14,261 nt of DNA from an uncultured Collinsella sp. (lineage in GTDB: Bacteria; Actinomycetota; Coriobacteriia; Coriobacteriales; Coriobacteriaceae), in the NCBI GenBank assembly GCA_902494245.1, contig CABUSR010000044.1, forward strand, positions 1-14,261. The letters are read 5' to 3'. Position 1 is the stretch's first letter, and each line of letters opens with the position of its first letter. The notes beneath the pieces are model-generated. The model searched no databases. It was not told where the DNA came from and saw only the letters and a program-made list of their open reading frames with translations. This document shows positions 1 to 6,696 of this stretch, piece by piece. A program made the translations under genes and the position numbers.

Positions 1-629
1 AGGATGCCACGGGCTTGCCCGATAGCGACCAGCGCGGTCTTGCGCTGGTGTTCGCTGGCTTGCCCAGTATGGTTGACGATCTGCTCGAAGAGCCGAGCGT
101 GACGTTTTTGCGGCGTGCCCAGCAGCGTACGCTGGAGGCGATATCTTTGCCCAAGGTACGCGATTCGTATATCCAGACGGTCAAAGACGCTGGTCTTTAC
201 GTTGACGCGGAGACAGCGGACCTTGCGGCGCACAAGAGCATGGGGCATCCCTATATGGTTCAGCTGGTGGGATATTACATGTGGCGGTCTGCTGTCCGGC
301 GTAGCTCGCAGGTCATCGAAAGGCGCGATGTCGAGGATGGCCATGCGGATGCCGTCTCCGAGTTCTACGAAGCGGTTGACGCGCCTCTGTATTACGGGCT
401 GCGCAGTCCACAGCGCCTCTTTATCGAGGCCATGGCGGTTGAAGAGGGCAAACCGACGCGCATGGCGGATATCATTGAGCGCTGCGAGCGTACCCAGAGC
501 TGGGCGAGTAAATATCGCGCAAGCCTGATTCGCGAGCGCGTCATCGAAGCTGCCGGATACGGCCTCGTCCGGTTTACCGTGCCCATGCTGGGCGCGTACA
601 TTCGCGATCGAGTTATATGGCATGAGTAG
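1..629 (+). CDS. P-loop ATPase with C-terminal winged helix, 5'-truncated by the window edge
   Basis: Only the C-terminal part is present. The reading frame is open from base 3, so the TTG at 15 need not be the start and the gene begins outside the window. The visible part matches the complete ATPase at 3176-4276: a sensor-like FAGLP segment, then SFLRRAQQ-type wording (here TFLRRAQQ), then MVQLVGYY matching LLQLVGYR, and a C-terminal helix-turn-helix-like stretch (DIIERCERTQSWASKYRASL) ending in a short beta segment. The Walker A and B motifs of this copy lie upstream and are not seen. Its stop overlaps the start of the UvrA-like gene by 8 bases (ATGAGTAG), which suggests translational coupling and a shared function. 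The family is an AAA/Orc-like or STAND-like NTPase joined to a winged helix; its substrate is unknown. It is a clear homologue of the other copy, but the specific function is not recognised. Confidence 0.85.
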   Translation, partial: DATGLPDSDQRGLALVFAGLPSMVDDLLEEPSVTFLRRAQQRTLEAISLPKVRDSYIQTVKDAGLYVDAETADLAAHKSMGHPYMVQLVGYYMWRSAVRRSSQVIERRDVEDGHADAVSEFYEAVDAPLYYGLRSPQRLFIEAMAVEEGKPTRMADIIERCERTQSWASKYRASLIRERVIEAAGYGLVRFTVPMLGAYIRDRVIWHE

Positions 630-3135
630 GGTGATAAAGGTGACGGAACAGAAGATGAGCCCGCAGGCTATCGAGGTACGTGGCGCACGTGTCCATAACC
701 TTAAGGACATCGATATCGATATTCCGCTGGGAAAGCTCGTGGGTATTGCCGGCGTATCAGGTTCGGGCAAGAGCTCTCTGGCGCTGGGGGTTCTTTATGC
801 CGAGGGCTCGCGTCGTTACCTGGAGGCGCTCAGCACCTATACTCGACGTCGCCTGACGCAGGCCGAGCACGCTCAGGTGGACGAGGTACTGCACGTGCCG
901 GCGGCGCTCGCGCTGCACCAGCGTCCGAGCGTGCCGGGCGTGCGCTCGACCTTTGGCACCATGACCGAGCTCAACAATAGCCTGCGTTTGCTCTTCAGCC
1001 GCTGTGCCCATCACGTGTGCCCGCATTGCGGGGCGCGTGTGGAGCCGAGCCTTAACGTGGCTGCGGGCCTGTCGCTCACGTGTCCGACATGCGGCCGCGA
1101 GTTCTACGCGCCGAGTGCCGAGGATTTGGCTTTCAATAGCGGTGGTGCATGCCCCACCTGCGGTGGCACCGGCGTCATGCGCGAGGTGGACGAGGCGAGC
1201 CTGGTGCCCGACGAGTCAAAGACTATCAACGAAGGTGCGGTCCTTCCCTGGGGCACGCTCATGTGGGATCTGATGAAGCAGGTGGCCGGCGAGATGGGCG
1301 TACGCACCGACGTGCCGTTTAACCAGCTCACGCCTCAGGAGCGCGACATCGTGTTCCATGGTCCGGCGGTCAAAAAGCACATTCTCTACGTTCCCAAAAA
1401 CGGCGAGGGCGCCACGCCGCTCGACTTCACCTATTACAACGCCGTCTATACCGTGGAGAATGCGCTTGCCAAGGTTAAGGACGACAAGGGGCTCAAGCGC
1501 GTTGCGCGCTTTCTGCGCGAGGGGCCATGCCGTGACTGTGGCGGCACGCGCCTCTCCGAGGCCGCACGCCAGCCCCAGGTACGCGGTATCAATCTGGCAC
1601 AGGCGGCGGCCATGACATTGGGCGAGGCGATTGAGTGGGTGCACGGGGTGCCCGCATCCTTGCCGGCCGAGATGCAGCCCATGGCAGTGGATATCTGCGA
1701 TTCATTTTTGAGCACGGCTCGTCGCTTGGTCGACCTGGGGCTTGACTATCTCTCGCTCGACCGCGCCGGCGCCACGCTCTCCACGGGTGAGCGCCAGCGC
1801 GTCCAGCTCGCCCGCGTGGTGCGCAATCGCTCGACGGGCGTGCTCTATGTACTGGACGAGCCCTCGATTGGCTTGCATCCTGCCAATGTCGACGGCCTGG
1901 TGGGCGTGATGCGCGATCTGGTGGATGACGGCAACACCGTGGTTGTTGTCGACCACGATACGCGCGTACTGGCGGAAGCCGACTATCTTGTCGAGATGGG
2001 CCCCGTTGCCGGAGCAGGCGGCGGCAATGTGATCGCCGCTGGTACGGTAGACGAGGTCGAGCAATCGCAGAGCAGTCGCATCGCGCCGTTTTTGCGCGCC
2101 GAGCCCAAGCGCTTGCGTCCGCAGGTGACTGACGACGAAATGTTCGACCAGGGCCATATCCGCATGGCGACCGATGCCATCCATACCGTCAAGCCGCTCG
2201 AAGTCGATATCCCGCGCGGTCGCTTGGTTGCGGTTACGGGTGTTTCGGGTTCGGGCAAGACGACGTTGGTGCTCGAGACGCTCATCCCGGCACTCAAGGC
2301 GCAGGCAGCTGGCGAGCGCCTGCCGGGGCACGTGCGTTGGGTCGATGCCGAGGGTATTGCCCGCGCAAACCTGATTGACGCTACGCCCATCGGCGCCAAC
2401 GTGCGCTCGACGGTAGCGACTTATGCCGACATCCATGATGAGCTGCGCCGCGCTTTCGCCCGTACGCCCGAGGCCAAGGCGGCCGGCTACAGGGCGGGTG
2501 CCTTTAGCTATAACACTGGCGCCTTGCGCTGCCCTACGTGCGATGGCACGGGCTCGATATCGCTCGATGTGCAGTTTTTACCTGATGTCGAGATCGTCTG
2601 CCCGGCATGTCGCGGTTCGCGTTATGCAGACGCGGCTTCGCATATCCATCGCGAGGGCAAGGACGGGAGTCTGCTTACGTTGCCGCAGCTCATGGATATG
2701 AGTGTGGACGAGGCCCTCGACGCCACGGTGGGACTCAAGAAGGTTCAGGCGCGCTTGCGGACCTTGCACGACTTGGGCTTGGGCTATCTCACGCTCGGTG
2801 AGCCCACGCCGGCGCTCTCGGGCGGCGAGGCACAGCGTCTTAAGCTTGCGAGCGAGATGGGCCGCGTGCAGGACGATGCCGTATTTGTGTTCGACGAGCC
2901 CACGATTGGCCTGCATCCGCTCGATGTTCAGGTGCTGTTGAACGTGTTTGACGGCCTCGTTGCCAAGGGCGCCACAGTTATCGTGATCGAACACGATCTC
3001 GACCTTATCCGCAATGCCGATTACGTGATCGACATGGGCCCGGGCGGTGGCGATGCGGGTGGGCAAATCGTCTGCGCCGGCACGCCGAGCGACATCGCGG
3101 CCTGCCCCGCAAGCATCACCGGCCGCTATCTATAG
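622..3135 (+). CDS. UvrA-like double ABC ATPase lacking the UvrB-binding domain
   Basis: The product is about 837 residues with two ABC modules arranged as in UvrA. Module 1 has Walker A GVSGSGKS at 44-51, signature LSTGE at 386-390 and Walker B ending D412-E413 (LDEPSIGLHP). Module 2 has GVSGSGKT at 540-547, LSGGE at 732-736 and D758-E759. Zinc Cys pairs are at 154/157 with 177/180, and at 637/640 with 660/663; an extra pair is at 133/136. Canonical UvrA is about 940 residues and carries a UvrB-interaction region of over 100 residues before the first zinc module. Here fewer than 20 residues separate C136 from C154, so that region is absent, as in UvrA2 and DrrC-type proteins. It probably binds DNA with ATP but is unlikely to load UvrB; a role in tolerance to DNA-binding compounds is inference. 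The ATG at 622 has a weak ribosome site; GTG 640 (after TAGGG) or ATG 655 are alternative starts. Confidence 0.93.
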   Translation: MSRVIKVTEQKMSPQAIEVRGARVHNLKDIDIDIPLGKLVGIAGVSGSGKSSLALGVLYAEGSRRYLEALSTYTRRRLTQAEHAQVDEVLHVPAALALHQRPSVPGVRSTFGTMTELNNSLRLLFSRCAHHVCPHCGARVEPSLNVAAGLSLTCPTCGREFYAPSAEDLAFNSGGACPTCGGTGVMREVDEASLVPDESKTINEGAVLPWGTLMWDLMKQVAGEMGVRTDVPFNQLTPQERDIVFHGPAVKKHILYVPKNGEGATPLDFTYYNAVYTVENALAKVKDDKGLKRVARFLREGPCRDCGGTRLSEAARQPQVRGINLAQAAAMTLGEAIEWVHGVPASLPAEMQPMAVDICDSFLSTARRLVDLGLDYLSLDRAGATLSTGERQRVQLARVVRNRSTGVLYVLDEPSIGLHPANVDGLVGVMRDLVDDGNTVVVVDHDTRVLAEADYLVEMGPVAGAGGGNVIAAGTVDEVEQSQSSRIAPFLRAEPKRLRPQVTDDEMFDQGHIRMATDAIHTVKPLEVDIPRGRLVAVTGVSGSGKTTLVLETLIPALKAQAAGERLPGHVRWVDAEGIARANLIDATPIGANVRSTVATYADIHDELRRAFARTPEAKAAGYRAGAFSYNTGALRCPTCDGTGSISLDVQFLPDVEIVCPACRGSRYADAASHIHREGKDGSLLTLPQLMDMSVDEALDATVGLKKVQARLRTLHDLGLGYLTLGEPTPALSGGEAQRLKLASEMGRVQDDAVFVFDEPTIGLHPLDVQVLLNVFDGLVAKGATVIVIEHDLDLIRNADYVIDMGPGGGDAGGQIVCAGTPSDIAACPASITGRYL

Positions 3136-3136
3136 A

Positions 3137-3171
3137 CAATGAGGCAAAGGGACGGCCTCTTTGCCTCATTG
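3137..3171. terminator. Hairpin filling the convergent gap; copy 1 of a GGGAC-centred repeat
   Basis: The arms CAATGAGGCAAAG (3137-3149) and CTTTGCCTCATTG (3159-3171) are perfect complements of 13 bases around a 9-base loop, GGACGGCCT. The hairpin starts two bases after the stop of the UvrA-like gene and ends four bases before the stop codon of the facing ATPase gene. It is therefore placed to end transcription from both sides. No strong T tract follows on either strand. The centre resembles those of the hairpins at 4394 and 5044. Confidence 0.75.
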
Positions 3172-3175
3172 ATGC

Positions 3176-4276
3176 CTATTTCACGCATTGAGCCGCGAGA
3201 TAGTCGCGGAAGAATGGCAATTCAAATGCGACGAGCCCTCGTCCTCGTTCCCCGATGATGCCGGCATCTATCATGCGGCGTCGGTAGCGGGAGACCTGCT
3301 GCGGCGAACGCTTAAGGCGCTCGATAAGGTCGGCGGTGGTGGACTCTTCTTCGTCATCGAGCATGGCGATGAGGAATCGCTTGTCCTCTGCGGTGAGTCC
3401 CCGATAGGTTGCCGCGAGGATTCGGTCGTCCATCTCGTCGCGCGCGATTTTGATTCCCAGGTCAAAGTCGCGTGACGAGATTTCCTTCGAATCGCTTGTG
3501 AGATCCCAGGCACGGTAGCCTACGAGTTGCAATAGGAAGGGAAAACCAGAGATCGAGCGAACGGCTCTATCGATTCCCTCAGCATCTGCCAGACGATCGT
3601 TTTCCTGGATTGTGCGAATCAAAGCCTCGCGCACGTCATAGTCGGCAATGCGACCCAGATGATATTGTTGGGCGCGGCGAAGGAACGAGACCGTCTTGTG
3701 GTTCAGCAACGTCGAGACGTTGTTGGGAAGTCCCGCCATGAGCAGGGCGACGCGTTTCCCATCGGTCACAAAGTGCTGATACGTGGCTGCGAGCTGGATC
3801 ATCTCGTCGAGTGTCGGGTCCACCTCGTCAACCGTGACGAGCAGACCGGTGCCCGCCTCGTTGAGCTGGTCGATTATGTCGCTCATGCGATAACGCCAGG
3901 TTGAGGCACCGTGAACGCGATTGACCTCGATGCTGCCGAGCGGTGCAATTCCGAGACCGGTGACTTCGAAGTTCTTAGACGGGTCGATAAGATGGCCGGC
4001 GGCGCGTTTCGTCCCGAACTCGATTTCCTCAAGCATTCCCGGGAGCGCGGTCGTCTTTACGGCTATCCAGCCGTGGGATTCCGCCCTTGTCGCGAGCGAC
4101 GACATGAGAGCGGTTTTACCGGTTCCACGCGCGCCTGAGAAGATCGAGGTCAATTCTGGGCGCCTGCGCTGGCTCAAGAAGGCACGGTCCAAATCCCGAA
4201 TAATCTGTTGTCTGCCAGCGAGATGGGCAGGAACCTCACCAAAACTGGGGGTAAACGGGTTCTCGAGATATTTCAC
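3176..4276 (-). CDS. P-loop ATPase with C-terminal winged helix, complete copy
   Basis: The product is 366 residues. The N-terminus (NPFTPSFGEVPAHLAGR, 6-22) is typical of a family of Orc/Cdc6-like or STAND-like bacterial ATPases. Walker A is GARGTGKT at 48-55, Walker B is LLVTVDEVD at 145-153, sensor 1 is probably LLMAGLP at 178-184, and paired arginines R200-R201 in SFLRRAQQ could serve as sensor 2 or Arg finger. Residues from about 294 to 366 form a probable winged helix (TADLIERLKRSPQQVSRYRR). The start is GTG at 4276, chosen because AAAGGAG lies five to six bases upstream. It is a paralogue of the truncated ATPase at 1-629 and points toward the UvrA-like gene. The family is known as soluble ATPases; the DNA- or partner-binding role of the winged helix is inference, and no substrate can be named. 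Confidence 0.88.
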   Translation of the reverse strand: MKYLENPFTPSFGEVPAHLAGRQQIIRDLDRAFLSQRRRPELTSIFSGARGTGKTALMSSLATRAESHGWIAVKTTALPGMLEEIEFGTKRAAGHLIDPSKNFEVTGLGIAPLGSIEVNRVHGASTWRYRMSDIIDQLNEAGTGLLVTVDEVDPTLDEMIQLAATYQHFVTDGKRVALLMAGLPNNVSTLLNHKTVSFLRRAQQYHLGRIADYDVREALIRTIQENDRLADAEGIDRAVRSISGFPFLLQLVGYRAWDLTSDSKEISSRDFDLGIKIARDEMDDRILAATYRGLTAEDKRFLIAMLDDEEESTTADLIERLKRSPQQVSRYRRRMIDAGIIGERGRGLVAFELPFFRDYLAAQCVK

Positions 4277-4300
4277 AAGGCTCTCCTTTCACATCGCCAT

Positions 4301-4358
4301 TTAACTTCATTTTACTTTAGTTAATTCTGATTAAAAGTGAGGGCTCTTTATCTAGAGC
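4301..4358 (-). promoter_or_regulatory. AT-rich leader of the ATPase gene with two small dyads
   Basis: This stretch is strikingly AT-rich compared with its surroundings. On the minus strand a possible -10 box TAAAAT lies at 4309-4314, with no convincing -35. Two short inverted repeats sit just upstream: TTAAT-TCTG-ATTAA (4321-4334) and GCTCT-TTATCT-AGAGC (4343-4358). Their position suits operators, but both are short and could be chance. Confidence 0.35.
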
Positions 4359-4393
4359 ATCGATTAGGCGTGTGTGCCATCGGCGTGGCGCTT

Positions 4394-4428
4394 GAATGTG
4401 ACAAAGGGACGGTCCCTTTGTCACATTC
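4394..4428. repeat. Near-perfect 35-base palindrome; copy 2 of the GGGAC-centred repeat, overlapping the trmL stop
   Basis: The arms GAATGTGACAAAGGGAC (4394-4410) and GTCCCTTTGTCACATTC (4412-4428) are perfectly complementary over 17 bases with one central base. On the minus strand the right arm supplies the last codon and the TGA stop of trmL. It may act as a transcription terminator for trmL, although no T tract follows. The CAAAGGGACGG centre is shared exactly with the hairpin at 3137. Confidence 0.85.
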
Positions 4429-5020
4429 CCGGAAAGCCTGTTTGGCGCAGGGCTTCGTAGAGGACGATGGCGGCGCTGTTGGAGAGGTTGAGTGCGCTGA
4501 TGCGGTAGTCGTCCGGGTTGACGAAGTTGCCGCAGATATCCTGTTGAAGGATGGTCTCGTGGCTGTCCTCGGTATGCCCGAGCGATTCCTCGTGAGCTTC
4601 CCAAGCCTCGGCGTTATCGAGTGAGTCGCAATCGCGCAGCATGGGGATGCGCTCGCAACGCTCGGGCGCCGCGGCAAGCAGTGGCTCGGGAATGCCCGAG
4701 CTCTCGCTGCCAAAGACCAAAAAGTCGCCGTCGCGGTAGGTGCTTTGCGCATAGGTACGGCGCGCCTTTTTGGTCAGCAGATGCAGGCGGCCATCGGCGG
4801 GGGAGAGACCGTTGCGCGCAAGAAAATCCTCCCAGCCGGCATAGGTCGTCACATCCAAGTTTTGCCAGTAGCCCAGGCCGGCGCGACGTACCGTTTTGTC
4901 GTCGAGCGAAAACCCCAGCGGCTCAACCAGATGCAGACGGGCGCCGGTGACCACGCAGGTACGGCCAATATTGCCCGTATTGGCCGGAATCTCGGGCGCA
5001 TACAGCACAATGTTGAACAT
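4421..5020 (-). CDS. trmL: tRNA (cytidine/uridine-34 2'-O)-methyltransferase, SPOUT family
   Basis: The product is 199 residues. TrmL methylates the 2'-O of the wobble base in certain leucine tRNAs using S-adenosylmethionine through a knotted SPOUT fold. The three family motifs are visible: PEIPANTGNIGRTC at 9-22, LVFGSESSGIPEPLL at 101-115 and LNLSNSAAIVLYEALRQ at 177-193. The start is ATG 5020, with AAGGAG five bases upstream; the frame stays open further upstream, but that extension would run into the hairpin at 5044 and lacks family similarity. Residues about 129-173, between motifs 2 and 3, are an acidic insertion not found in the 157-residue E. coli protein, where the segments are nearly adjacent. 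The stop codon lies inside the palindrome at 4394-4428. The family call is firm; the exact tRNA target is inferred. Confidence 0.93.
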   Translation of the reverse strand: MFNIVLYAPEIPANTGNIGRTCVVTGARLHLVEPLGFSLDDKTVRRAGLGYWQNLDVTTYAGWEDFLARNGLSPADGRLHLLTKKARRTYAQSTYRDGDFLVFGSESSGIPEPLLAAAPERCERIPMLRDCDSLDNAEAWEAHEESLGHTEDSHETILQQDICGNFVNPDDYRISALNLSNSAAIVLYEALRQTGFPGM

Positions 5021-5043
5021 GAATCTCCTTGGCTCAGAACGAA

Positions 5044-5082
5044 AAACCACCACGAAGGGGACAGGCACCTTCGTGGTGGTTT
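5044..5082. repeat. Long hairpin between the COG0523 gene and trmL; copy 3 of the GGGAC-centred repeat
   Basis: The arms AAACCACCACGAAGG (5044-5058) and CCTTCGTGGTGGTTT (5068-5082) match perfectly over 15 bases around loop GGACAGGCA. It lies 38 bases beyond the stop of the COG0523 gene and 23 bases upstream of the trmL start. It could end the upstream transcript or separate the two genes. The stem is unrelated to those at 3137 and 4394, but the GGGGACAGG centre is alike. Confidence 0.8.
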
Positions 5083-5120
5083 GGCGGTTACGTGGGCGGA
5101 AAATGCCCGCTTGGATAAAC

Positions 5121-6251
5121 CTAGGCGCGGTGCCAGTCGGTCAGGCAGGCATCGAGGGAGGCGATGAACGCATCCTTGTCCATGTGACGGCCGATGATGC
5201 ACAGGCTCGTCATACGGTCGCCCGTCTCGTCGTCCCAAATCTGCATGATCTCGGGGTTCTCGTCGATAATCTTCTGCTTCTCGCCCTCGGGCGCCGAGTC
5301 GACAAACAGGCCGTTCTCCATCAGACGCATCTGGTGGCCGGCCTGCTCAAACATGTAGCACATGTCCGGATTGCCGGTCTGCCACAGCGGACCCTTGACG
5401 CGGATGACCTCGTCGGGCCACTCCTGCTCAACAAAATCGGTGAACTTCTGCAGGTCAAACGGCTTGCGGCGCGAGTAAACAAAGGTCTCGATGTCGTACT
5501 CGAGCACCTCGGGGTCGTCGTGCTCCTCGGGATGCTCCATGGCCTCGATCCAGGCGGCGGAGTTGTAGGCGCGCATAAAGTCAAAGCGGTCGGTGTCGAG
5601 CAGCTCCTCCATAGGAACCTCTCCGTTTTGGGCCTCGACGATCACGGCGTCCTTCTGCAGGCTGCGCACGATGGCCTTGAGCTCGGCGATCTGCTCAGGC
5701 GTCACGGTATCGGTCTTGTTGAGGATCAGCGTGGAGCAAAACTCGATCTGCTGGATGAGCAGGCTCTCGATGTCGTCCTCGTCGATATCCTCAGCCAGCA
5801 GGTCGCGGCCGCCGTTGAACTCGTCGTACATGCGGGCGCAGTCGACCACGGCCACGATGTTGTCGAGCGCGAGCTTGGGCTCGCCGCCCACCTTGGCCTC
5901 GTCGCAGAAGCTCGAGATGGTGTAGGCGATGGGGATAGGCTCGCAAATGCCCGAAGCCTCGATGATGATGTAGTCGAAGTTGCCCGAATCGGCGATGCCC
6001 TGCAGCTGGTTAGCAAGGTCGTCCGAAAGCGTGCAGCAGATGCAGCCGTTGGTGAGCGGGATGAGGTCATCGGTCTCGGAAAGGCCGCCGTCGGCGATAA
6101 GGCTGGCGTCGACGTTGATCTCGCCGATATCGTTGACGATCACGGCGGCGCGGATGCCGCCGTCGTTAGCGAGGATGTGGTTGAGCAGCGTGGTCTTGCC
6201 GGCACCGAGGTAGCCGGTAAGCATGATGATCTTCACGGGTTTGTTGGGCAT
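5121..6251 (-). CDS. COG0523 (CobW/ZNG1-type) metallochaperone GTPase
   Basis: The product is 376 residues. The G-domain shows Walker A GYLGAGKT at 13-20, the family metal-binding CxCC as GCICC with Cys at 70, 72 and 73, a Walker B-like IIIEASG near 96-102, and the guanine-specificity motif NKTD. A CobW_C-type domain follows (from about 245, DIETFVYSRRKPFDLQKF). COG0523 proteins hydrolyse GTP to deliver or insert metals such as zinc or cobalt. The C-terminal half lacks a long His-rich tail; only a small HPEEHDD acidic/His patch is present. The ATG at 6251 is chosen because AGGAGG lies six bases upstream; an in-frame codon at 6272 has no such site. The metal cannot be deduced: there is no adjacent cobalamin, urease, hydratase or zinc-uptake gene, and no obvious Zur box. 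Confidence 0.92.
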   Translation of the reverse strand: MPNKPVKIIMLTGYLGAGKTTLLNHILANDGGIRAAVIVNDIGEINVDASLIADGGLSETDDLIPLTNGCICCTLSDDLANQLQGIADSGNFDYIIIEASGICEPIPIAYTISSFCDEAKVGGEPKLALDNIVAVVDCARMYDEFNGGRDLLAEDIDEDDIESLLIQQIEFCSTLILNKTDTVTPEQIAELKAIVRSLQKDAVIVEAQNGEVPMEELLDTDRFDFMRAYNSAAWIEAMEHPEEHDDPEVLEYDIETFVYSRRKPFDLQKFTDFVEQEWPDEVIRVKGPLWQTGNPDMCYMFEQAGHQMRLMENGLFVDSAPEGEKQKIIDENPEIMQIWDDETGDRMTSLCIIGRHMDKDAFIASLDACLTDWHRA

Positions 6252-6306
6252 GTGCCCTCCTTTGTTAGACATGGCTTACAGTTAAATCTTATGCCAAACG
6301 CCTGCT

Positions 6307-6336
6307 CTTATACCCACGCGCCGGCAAATAACACAA
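6307..6336 (-). promoter_or_regulatory. Candidate promoter for the COG0523 gene
   Basis: On the minus strand, TTGTGT (6331-6336) and TATAAG (6307-6312) are separated by 18 bases and lie about 55 bases upstream of the start at 6251. Between this promoter and the ribosome site there is an imperfect dyad, GGCATAAG ... CTGTAAGCC (about 6271-6293), that could be an operator. Both are consensus-based guesses. Confidence 0.35.
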
Positions 6337-6337
6337 G

Positions 6338-6679
6338 CTACTCCCAGGCTCCCCATACATCGGGGCAATAACCGACGGTGGCCTTTTTGCCGTTGCGTAC
6401 GATGGGCTCGGCTAGAACCTGCTGGTTCTCGAGCAGCTTGTCGAAGCGCTGACTGGGGGTAAGGTGCTGGATGAGCGCGAGCGTCTCCTCGTCCTTGGCT
6501 TTGGGGTTGAGCAACTTGTCGATACCGCCGACTGCCTGCATCACGCTCGTGAGCTCGCCCTTGCTCATCTCCTTTTCCTTAAGGTCGATAAACTGCACCT
6601 TAATGCGGCGCTCTTTGAAGAAGCGCTGTGCTTTCTTGGTATCGAAGGACTTTTTGGTGCCAAAAATCTGCACGTTCAT
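6338..6679 (-). CDS. ArsC/Spx/YffB-fold protein with Ser at the catalytic Cys position
   Basis: The product is 113 residues, the normal length for the thioredoxin-fold ArsC/Spx family. The N-terminus, IFGTKKSFDTKKAQRFF (5-21), aligns with YffB (YGIKNCDTIKKARRW); the residue at the catalytic Cys is Ser11. The only Cys in the protein is C105, in GYCPDVW near the C-terminus. The LLNPKAKDE and EPIVRNGKKATVGY segments are otherwise typical. ArsC reduces arsenate through that Cys and Spx binds RNA polymerase; without the Cys, arsenate reductase chemistry is unlikely, so the annotation 'arsenate reductase' would mislead. The gene follows the flavoprotein gene by 17 bases and is probably co-transcribed with it. 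Its ribosome site (GCGGA) is weak. The actual role is unknown. Confidence 0.88.
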   Translation of the reverse strand: MNVQIFGTKKSFDTKKAQRFFKERRIKVQFIDLKEKEMSKGELTSVMQAVGGIDKLLNPKAKDEETLALIQHLTPSQRFDKLLENQQVLAEPIVRNGKKATVGYCPDVWGAWE

Positions 6680-6696
6680 GTATTTGTTCCGCCGTT

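Noticed and set aside
1..4276. A defence island or mobile element around the UvrA-like gene.
   Set aside because: No nuclease, transposase, integrase, attachment repeat or clear composition break was seen; the neighbouring genes are ordinary chromosomal functions.
4277..4300. Tiny leader frame ATG GCG ATG TGA just before the ribosome site of the ATPase gene.
   Set aside because: Three codons with no ribosome site of its own; nothing suggests translation.
5021..5068. Extended start for trmL at 5068.
   Set aside because: It would translate the hairpin at 5044-5082; AAGGAG sits at the proper spacing before 5020, and TrmL proteins begin with MFNIVL-like sequence.
6252..6337. Zur-type operator upstream of the COG0523 gene.
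   Set aside because: Only an imperfect GGC-TA dyad is present; it does not match the known Zur box patterns, so metal control is not claimed.
4896..6371. Long plus-strand open frame (491 codons) opposite the COG0523 gene, and many similar antisense frames opposite other genes.
   Set aside because: These are shadows from GC-rich codon bias; their translations are low-complexity and match no family, while the opposite strand encodes clear proteins.
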